Assembly (NCBI RefSeq): GCF_013368755.1 | Contig: NC_049562.1 | Span: 5,766,001 to 5,830,000 of the forward strand | DNA length: 64,000 nt | Source: Talaromyces rugulosus | Lineage: Eukaryota > Ascomycota > Eurotiomycetes > Eurotiales > Trichocomaceae | Direction of reading: 5' to 3' | Shown here: piece after piece, positions 30,652 to 41,478 of the stretch | How the letters are laid out: each line of letters begins with the position of its first letter | Numbering within the stretch: the stretch's first letter is position 1 | Translations under genes and position numbers: made by a program | Notes under the pieces: generated by a model | Database searches by the model: none | Told to the model about the DNA's origin: nothing | What the model saw: the letters and a program-made list of their open reading frames with translations, nothing else

Positions 30652-31299
30652 ATGCAAAGCATCACCAAGGCTATCAAGACAGACCACCGAGATCTGGAAG
30701 CACACTGCCACACTATCATCAAATCCGGTGATAGGGATGAGCGCACCCGTTTTCAAAACGAATTGACGTGGGAACTAGCTCGGCATTCTGTCGCAGAAGA
30801 GCTGGTCCTATGCCCTGCTCTCGAGAGGTACCTAGGCGAAGGGTCAGTAGTTGCTAAAAAGATTCGCGAGCAGCATCAGAGCGTGAGTTTTGGAGATTAT
30901 AGCGGGCTCTATGGATTGTACTGGTGAACTGAGACCTTGCAGATCAAAAACCAGCTGAAAACGTTCCAAACCATGAAGCAATCCGATCCTAGGTTCGATG
31001 ACCATCTCAGGGCTCTGATGAAAGACTTTGATAATCACATCAAAGATGAGGAAACGAACGACCTGCCCAAGCTGGAGAACGCACTGGCGGGATCGGAGAG
31101 CCGAACGCTGGCCAAGGAGTTTGAACGAGCCAAGATGTTTGTTCCATCGCGATCACATCCGGCGGCGCCGAACAAACCGCCGTTTGAAACGATCACTGGG
31201 CTCCTGACTGCGCCGATTGATCACTTGGGAGATATCTTTCGCAAGTTTCCCACGGAGACGAGGACACCAAATCCATCGGCGCAGGGCGGTCCCACCTAG
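30652..31299 (+). CDS. Hemerythrin HHE-domain protein
   Basis: Two exons, 30652-30882 and 30943-31299, giving 195 residues. The HHE cation-binding four-helix bundle is evident: TDHRDLEAH (first His pair, about 10-18), ELARHSVAEELVLCPALE (about 41-58), KIREQHQS at the splice junction, and the last helix DFDNHIKDEETNDLP (about 107-121). These His and acidic residues fit a di-iron site. The C-terminal tail is Pro-rich. Fungal HHE proteins are cytosolic and linked to iron or redox sensing, but functions vary. It lies about 350 bp downstream of a predicted iron oxygenase on the same strand; any link is speculative. Confidence 0.88.
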
Positions 31300-32365
31300 G
31301 CCGGCCTAGATCTACTTAGATAGCCAAATTTCAGCAAAAAAATAATAATGAAAGTGCTGGTGCTGGTACGAAGTAGTACTAGATCACTGTGAAGTTTGAA
31401 GTTGTTGGGTGGAGCTTCTAGTCGACGGTCGTGGTTCTCAGCCGCTCCTGCCGTATTTAGTATTTACGCTCCTACTTTTTGTCTGTTCACACTTCCCAGG
31501 GACAAACAACTTCAAACAACTTCAAACACGGCTACACCGCGATTTTCTCTCCCCCTGCATCTCTGGGCATCGCCGCTGCGCATTAGTCGCTTCTCGCCAG
31601 CTGGCCCTGCACCGAATCAAACCCGTCTACGCGCCCAACGCTTCCACGGCGAGGTCCGGGCCCCTGCAAGTTGCCGCTTGATCAAACAGATCCCAGCGCT
31701 AACACACCAGATCCTCGCAATAATGTCGAATCAGCAGTCAATACACTCCATATACTCCATAGACAGCAAACACTACGCCACACGGGTCATCGAGTATCCG
31801 ACACAGGGCAAGAGAAGGCTCATGTCTTTGGGACAAGCATCTCAACGGTGATGGCGGGACAGAGAATCATCATCAAATGACAGCGTTTACCTCGATCCTC
31901 AGCCTAATCGAGTGGATCGCTGCTGACTCACGCATCGCAACTAGGCCTTTTCTTAGCGCCAGGACTTGCGCGTCAAGGTCTCGACCACTCCCTGCCAGCA
32001 TGACTCTGGATTGCAATCTCAGCCGCACAGCTGCCTATGCTAGATTTATGCTTTGCCAGCCTTGAGTTAACCCCTCATGATGTTGTGTAACCAGCCACAT
32101 ACGTGATCCAGCGGTCTCATTTATAATATCCGTTTGCGCGGCCTCACAGAGAACTTTCCCCCCATGAAGCTTAAGATGTTGTTTATGGCATCTCCTTTTT
32201 TCAGACAGTGATAAACGACAACTTCCGACGCCTGATGTGTGATGTGTGATCTATGATGTGCCGTCGTGATCAAAAGCTTCTTTTTTCTTCCTTGATCGTT
32301 TTAAAACCCCAGTTTCACGCATCCCCGCCTGTTCGTCAATCTTGATATGGTTGATATCCCGAGCA
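31300..32365. other. Intergenic region, 1.1 kb
   Basis: No convincing gene. Overlapping short open frames at 31396-31880 have no domain and may belong to the leader of the next gene or to an unrecognised transcript. Near 31506 there is a short duplicated ACAACTTCAA. The segment 32215-32260 repeats TGTGATGTGTGAT-like units. Confidence 0.4.
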
Positions 32366-34888
32366 ATGGCAAGCATCAAAGGCGAAAATGATATAGATAG
32401 TTCGCCTTTATTACACCAAACAGGAAATGACCACACTTCTTTCCCTAGTATGGCTTACTCAAGCTATCGGCACGAACGAGACCACAGCGATGACTTTGTC
32501 GGGTATAGCGCTGTAGAACCAGCCTCGACGCTCGATCATGCGATCTTCCGGGCGCCTCCCCATGCGCAGCAGCAGTCTGATCAGGCCGAATCCAGCGCGC
32601 CAGCACAAGAATCGAAACCCTGCTTCCCTGCGCTTGCAACTCGGCTGGAGATACCTCGATTTGAAGACAGGCGTCTGTCATCTCGAGAATCTTACAGGCT
32701 TAACATCAAAGGAAAGCCGACCAGACTCAGATCGCTAGACACGGGCCAGAAACCCAAGTCTACCTACATGGGACGCTCCAGGTCTTTGCTACAAGTGCTG
32801 AGTCCATCAGCTATTCGACAGAATATCTTATCGCCAAGTGAACGCTACTCGGCTGTTCATGAGCTCGATGAATTAAATGAAGAATACCATGTCGATATAG
32901 ACATTTCACTACTCGAAGGCCCGGAAGCTGCAGCATCATGGTCTCAAAATAGACCTCTCACGGGCACCGATCCCGTGTCGTCACCGGAGCAGCAAATTGG
33001 TCCAGATCCAATATTAAGGACTGAGACACCTCTAAATAGAAAGAGCACCACATCTCGTATTTCCAGAATCGGGATTGATGACACAATGCGACAGTACGGG
33101 CAACAGCTAGCAAATGAGAGGAAGATGATTGTCTCTGTGAAAGAGTCTGCACCGGCCGTTGATTTAAGTACCCTAGAAGGTACCGATCGTCGCATGTCAA
33201 AAAACAGCTTTTCCTTTGTAAACCAGGCTGCTTCTAGTGGCAATGAGGCTAGTTTCTTCTACCCAACCGACCCGGAAAAGCCCAATTGGAAGCCATTCTC
33301 AATGAAGACTCCCTACATATTGATGCTCATCGTCGTGTCGCTTGTATTGGCCGCTGTCCAGGAATATCTCTACCAACAATCAAAGGCTTTGGAAGCCCAG
33401 GGAAACGGCCTGATTCAGTATAACAAGGTGGCTGATATACCTATGGCTGAATTCTTTGCGTGGAAATATCTTCCCACAATGGTCACAGTTGCATATGGTG
33501 TCTTATGGCAATTGATGGAGTATAATGCCAAGAGACTGGAGCCGTATTACCAATTATCTCAGCCAACGGGGAATACTGCTGCAAGGTCACTCAACCTGGA
33601 CTATGTTTCGATGTTTCCTTATCTTGTACCTTTCAAAGCCATTAGAAATGGTCATTGGACGGTGGCAGTTGCATCAATAGGAGCCATATTTGCAACAACA
33701 GCAGCTCCCTCACTGCAGAATCCTTCTATCACATCTACGAAAAACCCAAGTTGCAAAGACCTCAAGTGTTCTGAGGCCAACGGCGCTTTTCATATTTTGC
33801 AAGTCAACTCGGTTTGGTCTCGTCTTGTAACAGCAACACTTGTCATAGTCGCGGCAATGGCAGTAGTACTTTTGTTTCAACTGCGGCGAAAGTCAGGATT
33901 GTTGAGTGACCCGAAAGGAATTGGAGGAATTGCATCAATGGCGACAAAATCACACATTCTCAATGACTTTCAAGGTATGGACGAAGCCACGGGAGACGAT
34001 ATCCACAAGAAATTACGACACCGGCGTTATGTACTGTACAAATCAAGCATCTGGCAAGGAGAGTACATGAGACATACAGATGACCTTGGATATGATGATG
34101 AAAAGCAACAAGTACACTCTCCGCATCCCATTATACTGCGCCTCGTCCCTGGTATTGCGTTTCTCGCATACCTCGCACTTCTTGTTGCCGCTATTCCGAT
34201 CGTCACTTGGACCGCCGTAAACGATGCGGCGCGAAGGGTACCGTGGCTCCCAGTTCTCCTAGCTGCAATTGTCAAGCAGCTTTGGTCGACCCTGGAGTTC
34301 GCGGTAAGAATGCTGGAGCCGTACTTCATTCTTTCTCGAGGTCACGCGCGGCCCGAGAAAACGTTAACGATGGATTACCAAGGTACTCCATATGGAGTGT
34401 TGGCTTTTCGGGCCATCTTGAACCGGCACTATCTGGTTGCCCTTACTGGGCTGGGGTCTGTCCTCAGCGATGTATTAACTGTAACTTCATCCTCCCTTTC
34501 CATGCAAGATGAAACGGCAACATCATTCACAGCATCGTCGACTCTTTCAACAGCAATCTTGTTTTTCCTCCTATGTTCTGCAGCCCTCATCTGGTTCCGT
34601 CGTCGCCATGCATTTCTGCCAAGACAGCCGTCAACGATTGCTTCGGTTCTGGCATTCATTCATCAGTCGCGCATGCTTGATGACTTTGTCAATACGGAAC
34701 GCTTCAGCGACGACGAGATGCGCACCATGCTCATGAGTCGAAACAAACGTTACGGCCTCGGCTGGTACCGGGGGAGAGATGGCAAGCCGCACTGTGGAGT
34801 AGACGAAGAGCCGCTGCTGAGCAAGTATGTGCATGGAGTGAGCTACAGGAAGGCGCAGGCTCCGTGGGAAGATAGTGTCGGGTTCTAG
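32366..34888 (+). CDS. DUF3433 multi-span membrane protein
   Basis: A single-exon gene of 840 residues. The first in-frame ATG is at 32366; the upstream extension has no ATG. The first about 310 residues are hydrophilic and Ser/Arg-rich, probably cytosolic. The rest is an internally duplicated membrane module. Both copies carry a hydrophobic run followed by a conserved block: KRLEPYYQLS...LDYVSMFP (about residue 390) and RMLEPYFILS...MDYQGTPYG (about 650). About seven to eight hydrophobic segments are visible, including MLIVVSLVLAAVQEYLY and TAILFFLLCSAALIWF. DUF3433 proteins are widespread in filamentous ascomycetes (relatives of Neurospora spray) and poorly understood. It is convergent with the CFEM gene. 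Confidence 0.88.
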   Translation: MASIKGENDIDSSPLLHQTGNDHTSFPSMAYSSYRHERDHSDDFVGYSAVEPASTLDHAIFRAPPHAQQQSDQAESSAPAQESKPCFPALATRLEIPRFEDRRLSSRESYRLNIKGKPTRLRSLDTGQKPKSTYMGRSRSLLQVLSPSAIRQNILSPSERYSAVHELDELNEEYHVDIDISLLEGPEAAASWSQNRPLTGTDPVSSPEQQIGPDPILRTETPLNRKSTTSRISRIGIDDTMRQYGQQLANERKMIVSVKESAPAVDLSTLEGTDRRMSKNSFSFVNQAASSGNEASFFYPTDPEKPNWKPFSMKTPYILMLIVVSLVLAAVQEYLYQQSKALEAQGNGLIQYNKVADIPMAEFFAWKYLPTMVTVAYGVLWQLMEYNAKRLEPYYQLSQPTGNTAARSLNLDYVSMFPYLVPFKAIRNGHWTVAVASIGAIFATTAAPSLQNPSITSTKNPSCKDLKCSEANGAFHILQVNSVWSRLVTATLVIVAAMAVVLLFQLRRKSGLLSDPKGIGGIASMATKSHILNDFQGMDEATGDDIHKKLRHRRYVLYKSSIWQGEYMRHTDDLGYDDEKQQVHSPHPIILRLVPGIAFLAYLALLVAAIPIVTWTAVNDAARRVPWLPVLLAAIVKQLWSTLEFAVRMLEPYFILSRGHARPEKTLTMDYQGTPYGVLAFRAILNRHYLVALTGLGSVLSDVLTVTSSSLSMQDETATSFTASSTLSTAILFFLLCSAALIWFRRRHAFLPRQPSTIASVLAFIHQSRMLDDFVNTERFSDDEMRTMLMSRNKRYGLGWYRGRDGKPHCGVDEEPLLSKYVHGVSYRKAQAPWEDSVGF

Positions 34889-35216
34889 ACTGTATTTTAG
34901 ATAGAGCATACGATATCACGACCGCATTATTTTCCTGTGTTCTTAGAAGGAAAATGCTCGTTTCTGTTTTGAAATATAATATTGTTTGGATATCATCAAT
35001 ATAAACAAGCGAACGTAATGATATCTCTAAGGTTATGCAAAGGAGTGTAAGAATTAGATATACAACACAATTATCCAGACAATATAGCAACCTTTTTCAG
35101 AGAGCCAGGTCAGTCAAATATTATTATACACCCCCCTTTCCAAATACATAATTACCAACCTCCCTTTCTCTCTTTCTCCCTTCCTTCCTTTTTTTTGGGG
35201 TTATTGGTGACACAGT
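34889..35216. other. Convergent 3' intergenic spacer
   Basis: A 328-bp AT-rich gap with pyrimidine tracts near 35160-35195. It represents two facing 3' UTRs. Confidence 0.5.
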
Positions 35217-37140
35217 TTAAATCAACATCGCGAGCAGTCCCATAATACCACCCAGCATGATGCCTTCCTTGGATACAGCCGCCCCCAGAGCCGCAGCGTT
35301 AGTGAATGGCGGCAAGGTAGATGAAGACGAAGCCTTGGTAGGAAGCAAACCCGTGGGGCTAGCAGCACCGACAACCGTTGTCGCCAGCGTAGACACAACA
35401 CCAGCCGGAGCCGGGACTCCAGCCGGAGGAGGAATGGAAACTGCAGGCGCCGTAGGAGCCGGAACGAGCCCAACAACCGACGTTTCTCCTCCGACAGGGC
35501 CGATAGATGTGGATGTGGTAAAGGCTACTTGTGGGACAGTGTAAGTAGTGGACGAATAGACGATGGTCGTGCAAGGCACCGAGGGAGCAACCTGCGTGCC
35601 AGTGACACCAGCCACAGGGGTAAGCGGGATAGTCGTCGGGACAGCGGTGATAATGCCTGGGTTACCAGGAATGTAGCCACTGCAGATACCGGTGAAGTAA
35701 GACAAAGCCGAAGAAATCTCAGAGGCGTCAGAGCCCCAGGATTGGATGCACGAGATGATGCTTGAGGTGACGTTGGAGGATGGGCAGTAGCATGAAACGT
35801 CAGTGTTGTCGGTGCAGGTGTCGGGCATCCAGGTGTTGATACACTTGGGTACAACGCTTGGGCAGGTTTCACCAGGGGTAGATCCGGGAGTAGATCCGGG
35901 AGTAGATCCAGGGGTAGATCCAGGGGTAGAGGTTACCACAGGCGCAACAGAAGTTCCAGAAGGCGAAGAGCCGCCAGTGGGAACAGCCACACCGGTTTCG
36001 GTTGCAGTAACGGGACAGATGGTAGTGGAAAGAGCAATGGTCTTGGTGATGACACTCTGCGAGTTGGCTGGGCAGTTGGTGATGGTCGGGGCACAGCTGG
36101 TGACGGTGACGAGCGTGGTGGTCCACACTGTCGAGGTGGTGTAGCTCTGTGAAGTGACTGAAGGAGGTGGAGGAACAACTGCAGTCGAGCTCACGGCTGG
36201 AGCAGGGCTGGTAACGACTGGGATAGAAACAGAAAACGAGCCAGAAGGCACAGGAACAGAGAAAGGGGGAACAGAGGGGGTGATGTAAGGAATAGAAACC
36301 GCAGGGATAGTCACTGAGACATCTGGGATAGAGACTACAGGGATAGTCACCGAGACATCTGGGATGGAGACAGAAAGGGACGCAGAAGGTACAGAGACGG
36401 CAGGCACAGTGACAGAAACCGGGGGGATTGTATAAGAGTAACCCGGGAGAGTAGTATGTTTGTGGTTGCCCTCGCCGGGGGTGCAGTCAAAGCCAACCGA
36501 GTAGATTCCGAATCCACACGACTCGACTCCGCTGTGGTCTGGGATAGTCCAGCTGACCGAGATAGCGCCGCCGCACTGGTCGTTGGAAACATCGGTTCCC
36601 TCGGGACTGCAGGATGAAGTGTGTTGGCACTGAGAGCCGTCGGGCATGCCGTAGTTGAACATCACGTCGGTCTCCTCGTCGACATAGACGCTGAACGAAG
36701 TGATGGAGAAGGATTCCTTGTCAGCACCGCAGCTGATTTGGGGAGCGGAGCCATGGCCAGACTTGGAGATGCTTCCGGAGATGCATTTATCCTTCGTAAG
36801 TTAGTATAAAAGCATTTCAGGCGTGCATATATAGAAGATCAACATACCGAAGAGCGTCTGGTCAAGCTGCTAGACTTATCAGAGCAGGTGAAGCCGGAAA
36901 AGTCGTAGCCATCAAAAGAGGAAAAGGGAAGTCCGGGGGCGAGGCCAGACCAGTGCCAGCCACTGCTCTGCTTGTCGGTACACTTGTTGTCACAGCTGCT
37001 GGGCTTGGGGAAGCAGTCTTCAGTGAGCCACTGCCAATCGTTAGTCTTGTCATGTTGATCCGGTTGAGGTTACTTACGCTGGCTGAAACCTCCTGGACGG
37101 CCAGCAAGGCAGCAAGGGTTCCAACGGAAGAGATCTTCAT
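35217..37140 (-). CDS. CFEM-domain GPI-anchored cell-surface protein
   Basis: Three exons on the minus strand: 37140-37078, 37030-36848 and 36791-35217, giving 606 residues. A signal peptide (about 1-20) is followed by a Cys-rich N-terminal domain of about 150 residues (WLTEDCFPKPSSCDNKC onward) that I do not recognise. Then come a Pro/Ser/Val-rich stalk with repeated SVTIPVVSIPDV units and a PGST repeat, a CFEM-like domain (about 353-420) and a hydrophobic GPI-type C-terminus. Seven CFEM cysteines are seen, including the CxC (SCYC) preceded by the Asp that binds heme iron in some members; the place of the seventh consensus Cys holds Trp. CFEM proteins act in heme uptake, adhesion or wall structure. 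A stalk beyond 100 residues suggests surface display. Confidence 0.85.
35876..35930. repeat. In-frame GTAGATCCGGGA tandem repeat
   Basis: Four to five 12-bp units within the CFEM gene encode the PGST repeat just before the CFEM domain. Copy number is likely to vary between strains. Confidence 0.8.
36285..36425. repeat. In-frame imperfect repeats encoding the SVTIP stalk
   Basis: Repeats of about 39 bp centred on GGGATAGTCACTGAGACATC and its variants encode the SVTIPVVSIPDV stalk units of the CFEM protein. Confidence 0.7.
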
Positions 37141-39484
37141 GGTGAAAGTATGAGAAAACGATGGAAATATTATCGACTACCAGAAGGACAATATAGATAT
37201 GGTAAGTGAATGTAATAGACTTGGTGAAGTGAACGTCTTGAGTAAACGAATGTCTCAGCTCAGAGAGCCGATAGCTAGAGAATGACAGTAACAATGAACA
37301 CGAACGAAGAGGCAATGCTTGAGGAGAGGAATCCAACAGCGGAGGACATCCAGCATTTTAAAGCCGGACCAACCCGGCCTTTTCGCGTGGTCAGAAAAAA
37401 CTGTCATCAAGACTCGGCATGCATGCATCCAGCACCAGTGTCACCTGGCCCCATAGTATACTCGGTGCAGCCACACGATCAAAAGTTATGTTTTGGGCCT
37501 ATCAGTGACAAGCTCGCTAGCAGGTAAGACATTTTGAGGCTTCCAGTGTAAGCGAAACAGCCGATACAGTGATCTAGAGATAGACTTTGTCCGGCCAGCC
37601 AACCCTAACCCAGTCTTCTCCTGCATTAGGGCCATTCACCGTTACCCGGGAACCTTCTGCTTTTGGCAGTTATAAACAGTGGCTACTAAGGGTCACGTCT
37701 CGAATTGGCAGCAAGTAAAACGCCACGGGTCAGCTATAGAGGGGTGCCCTATAGCACTTCGTTTATGAACTGTTCGTTCCGGGTTGGAGGCGACCGACTA
37801 CCGACGCCACAGGGGTTGCGGCGACACCATAAGAGCCCCTTTTGCGGCACTTTTGTGCCTTGACAGGGTGTTTTGATTTTCAATTCCCAGTCATGGTTGC
37901 CAGTTATGGCTCTTGTAAGAGACTGTCGGTCAACTGTTGAGTACATGTGGTAGTAACATTCGAAGAATAGAAACGAGCCGTGAAGAGTCTAGACCAGACC
38001 GGGTGACTTGGGATGGACCGAGCTTGCTCTAGATACAATTATTTAATACCAATCAGGCTCTAGTCGTATTATAAACCGATTGATATTGGTCGTGTAATGT
38101 GGATGTACGTAAAGTTTTTTTTCCCGGAGTGTTGCGGGTAATAAACATTTGAACAATACACATTTACATTTATACAATTGATCCCATCCATGTCGTAAAA
38201 AATAGTGTCAATGGGTCAACTGGCCTTGAGGACTGTTGATCTAGTCCAAGTCATTTTGTGGATAACTCAGTATTTCTTCAGGGCCGTTTCCCCCAGTGGT
38301 AAGATCTCAAATGCAAAGTCTAACTAACATGGTCGTATTGTACGCTTAGTGAGGCCCGCCGCTAACTTTAGTCAATTTGCCTGACAAACATGACTGAACT
38401 ATCCCATTAGTTCGCGCCTCTAGAGTCTAGAGCCCTTGGAGGCCTTGGGGAATAAGCACAGCGCCAAGTGAAACGTGGAATGTGTCAGGGCATGCACTAA
38501 CTTAGTAATTGCTATACAGTAGCTCGGCCAAGCCGGGGCGGATATCGCTGGTCCGGCCTCTTATTTTAGTCTTGTTTTTTTAGTGTTTAGTACGCATGAT
38601 ATCCGTAAAGGGGTGATGCTGTCTGCCCTGTCCTATCCTATCCTGCTGTGCGACAATGCTGTAGCACAGAATACCTATCTGACGGCCGGTTTGACTCGGA
38701 CTTTCTCGAGCTTTTTTTTTTTAGCAGAAGTATCGTCAAGAGAAAGCAAGAAGAAGAGAAAAAGACTGGTGTCACCCTGCAGGGTCAATCAACTGGTGTT
38801 TGTCACAGATTCCAATAGCTCCAGTCTAGCGCCAGTCGAAGAAACAACCCAAACCACACGGTGGCCACCGGCGCTGCTTGATGGTGGAGGCTGTGCACCC
38901 GCCAGTTCCTAAGAACAAAACGTTTCGTCGATGCGACTGGAGTCTGGGGTATATGGGATGGTTGATAAAAAAAAATTTACACACCAATCAATCATGACCA
39001 TCTGACGCTGATTCTCGACTAGCCATGCAATATCCCTGGTTTTGTCAACTGGCCCCTTGAAAGTTGTCTTTTGAGAACAGGGCAGACACTACAAAGGGTA
39101 ACATCGAGAAATCAACTAATACGTTTGGTGTTATCAAATAATAAAAGTATGTTCATTCCAACTAAACTCATAATACTCCAAGGTATCGTATCAACAAACC
39201 CAGATCATAACCCACATCAACATAAGAAACTTTTCGGTCGTCTCCGGTCATCAAGAGCCGTGATCGACAACCAATTAATTCATGCTCATAACGGCCGTCG
39301 GTATGGACAGTAGACCAACAATCACAGGCTGTCGCCTTGGCTGCGATCCACGCGTCCCATTTCCGTTGATATCTATCTCATATCACAAAGATCTCATCAT
39401 TTACTAAGACATGGATGAATGTTAAGACGTCACATAGTAGATTCGCACAGTAGCAAGGCTACTGTGCCATATTGAAAGAAATGC
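37141..39484. other. Intergenic region, 2.3 kb
   Basis: This region contains the upstream sequence of the CFEM gene and the 3' side of the Crf1-like gene. No gene is supported. Short open frames on both strands (for example 37749-37946 minus and 38583-38912 plus) lack known motifs. Features are limited to a (TATCC)n-like stretch near 38622-38643, a 10-T run near 38710-38721 and a 9-A run near 38967. No transposon ends were found, though an old, mutated element cannot be excluded. Confidence 0.4.
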
Positions 39485-41478
39485 TTAGAAAGAAAGCTGG
39501 TTGCGGCGGTGGCCGTCGATCAGTTTGCGACGGACGGCTTCACCGCCAGAAAGGTTGCTCGCCTTGCGCTTCCGAGGCGGAGTGCGCGGGTCAGAATACC
39601 GAGAGTGTCGGAACACGCTGGCAACACGAGAGGGAGAGTTGGCGGGCATAAACTCTCGATGCTGAGGAAGCCGGATCAATGTTTGATAGCGAGTGTTATT
39701 GCGACGAAAGGCTGTCACAATGCCCTTGTCCAGATGGTTGAGGAACTGCTCTGCGCTGTTCGAGTCGTTGCGGTTTTGTGTTGGGGTACGCAGAGTCTGA
39801 GCTGATGATGGCACCACAGGCGAGGTCATCACGACTTCATCGTCCGAGTTCTTTTCGATTTCTTCCTCGTCGGACGAGCCATTGCCAAAGTCAATAAAGT
39901 CGTCTACGTTCAGCATTGCCTCATCGTCCTCGTCCTCGTCGTCTTCATACGAGCTTTCACCGCCAAAAGTTTGCGCGGCGTAGAATGCTTCGGGTGGTCC
40001 CATAACTTGGCCGCCGGGTGTGGCATCGTTACCCAGCGCTGTCATCATCAGGTTTCCAGAGTTCAACATGGGGTTTAATTCAAGGCCATTAGGGGAAGTA
40101 AGGGCTTCTGTGTCACTCTCTTCAATCAGATGCATGGTGGTAGCCCGTGGGCTGTTGCTAGCAGTGCCGCAGATACTATTAGTTGCCGATTCAAGCCAGT
40201 CATGGCGAGATGAAGAGTATGCTGGGATGATGACGAGATGCTTGCCAGTGCAATCAACAAGTGCTACAGGTTTTTTAGGGTCTGGAACAAAAGAGCCCAT
40301 TATCGGACCTCGGCGACGCGGTGGGTTTGATGGTTGGCTTGCCGAGTCGCCAGTGGCAGTAATAGAGCCGGTCGAGTCGCGTCGAAGGATAGATCGAGGG
40401 TGTGTGATGGTAGCTGGTGGAGGGAGATCCTCGTCGGTTGTCTCGCCATCATCAGCTGCAAGTTGTTAGTGAGTAGAACGACGCGATGTCCAGAGTAGTA
40501 GGAAAGCATACTCTCATATCCACTTGAGCCATCAGAAACGGCGTCTGACTCGACATGGTAGATGTTGGCTGGGTGTTTAAAATCCGACTCTCCGAATATG
40601 TCCTCATATCGCTGGTGACTTCCATTGTCGTTGTCGTTGTCAATCATACGACGGAGAGTTGGGTCAAGGCTGTCTTGCTGCAGGAAATCACCGGGGATCT
40701 CATCGTCGGTGCTGCCATCTGGGCTGTCACTGGAAGACTCGGGGTTTTCTTCAGTGATAAAATGTACATGTCTCTGGACGGGGGTTTCAATAGCTTCACT
40801 GGTCAGGTCAGTCTCGCCAAAGGTTTCCATGGCGCTATACAGCTGATCATCCAGGAATGGTTCGGTGGAGAAGAGGATGTGGTCATCGAAGCTTCCGAGA
40901 CCGGCCCATTGTTCTGGCTCGGGAGCATCGGAGTGGGAGAAGACACTGCTGACAATACGTCTCTCGTCCTCGGAGTCGAGAATCATCTGCTCTTCGAGCT
41001 TCTCGACGTCCGCATCTTCGTCGTCATCGGAAATTTCGTCAACGGCGCCATAGTCGCTGTCCGATTCACCAGCACTGCTCTGCTGGCCCTCATAGCCATC
41101 ATCGTAGGAGAGCTTTCTTTTCTTGAGGGAGAGGGGAGATGAAGCAAGCTTTTTTGACCCCGCCTTACGGCCCCTATGGTGGCTCTTGCCTCCATAAGAC
41201 GGGGTGCGATGAGCAGACTTGTCGTCTTCATCGGAGCTTGCTTCTGAGTCGGCTTCGTCCTGGTCACTCTCTGCAAAGCCGGACAGAGATGAAATGGTGG
41301 AGACGGACGAGAGCGACGGCTTGCGTTTTCTGGTTGTGCTGAGCGTGCTCAATGAGGCGGGCTTCTTACTGGCGGGGCGTTTGAAGCCTTTGTTCCTCGC
41401 GGCGGCAGTGAATTGTGACATGTCGGCTCGGCGGGCTTTGCCAGCCACCTTGGGCGACTGGGGGCTGCTTTTTGGCAT
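39485..41478 (-). CDS. Acidic nuclear protein, Crf1/Ifh1-like
   Basis: Two exons on the minus strand, 41478-40512 and 40455-39485, giving 645 residues. The N-terminal third is Ser/Lys-rich with basic nuclear-localisation-like clusters (KKRKLSYDD about 118-126). Acidic stretches follow (EISDDDEDADVEKLEEQ; DSEDERR). Spanning the junction is GETTDEDLPPPATI, followed in the second exon by SFVPDPKKPVALVDCTGKHL (about 375-395). This resembles the CRF1 region of yeast Ifh1/Crf1, which co-regulate ribosomal protein genes with Fhl1. The C-terminus is another acidic block (SSYEDDEDEDDEAMLNVDDFIDF) and a basic tail. The match is by recalled motif and is moderate; an unrelated acidic chromatin protein is possible. 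Confidence 0.6.

Noticed and set aside
13621..31299. The island considered as a classical biosynthetic gene cluster
   Set aside because: No polyketide synthase, NRPS, terpene synthase, prenyltransferase or P450 is present in the window.
31396..31880. Overlapping plus-strand open frames of 69-151 codons upstream of the DUF3433 gene
   Set aside because: They overlap in different frames, have no domain and look like leader sequence. A short upstream frame cannot be excluded but is not supported.
32342..32365. Upstream extension of the DUF3433 frame from a TTG
   Set aside because: It lacks an ATG. The first methionine codon in frame is at 32366.
37590..37630. CCCTAACCC-like stretch near 37603 considered as a second telomeric tract
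   Set aside because: Only a single CCCTAACCC unit occurs, which is easily explained by chance.
37749..37946. Minus-strand open frame in the 2.3-kb spacer, considered as a transposon relic
   Set aside because: No terminal repeats, no transposase motif and no second copy in the window.
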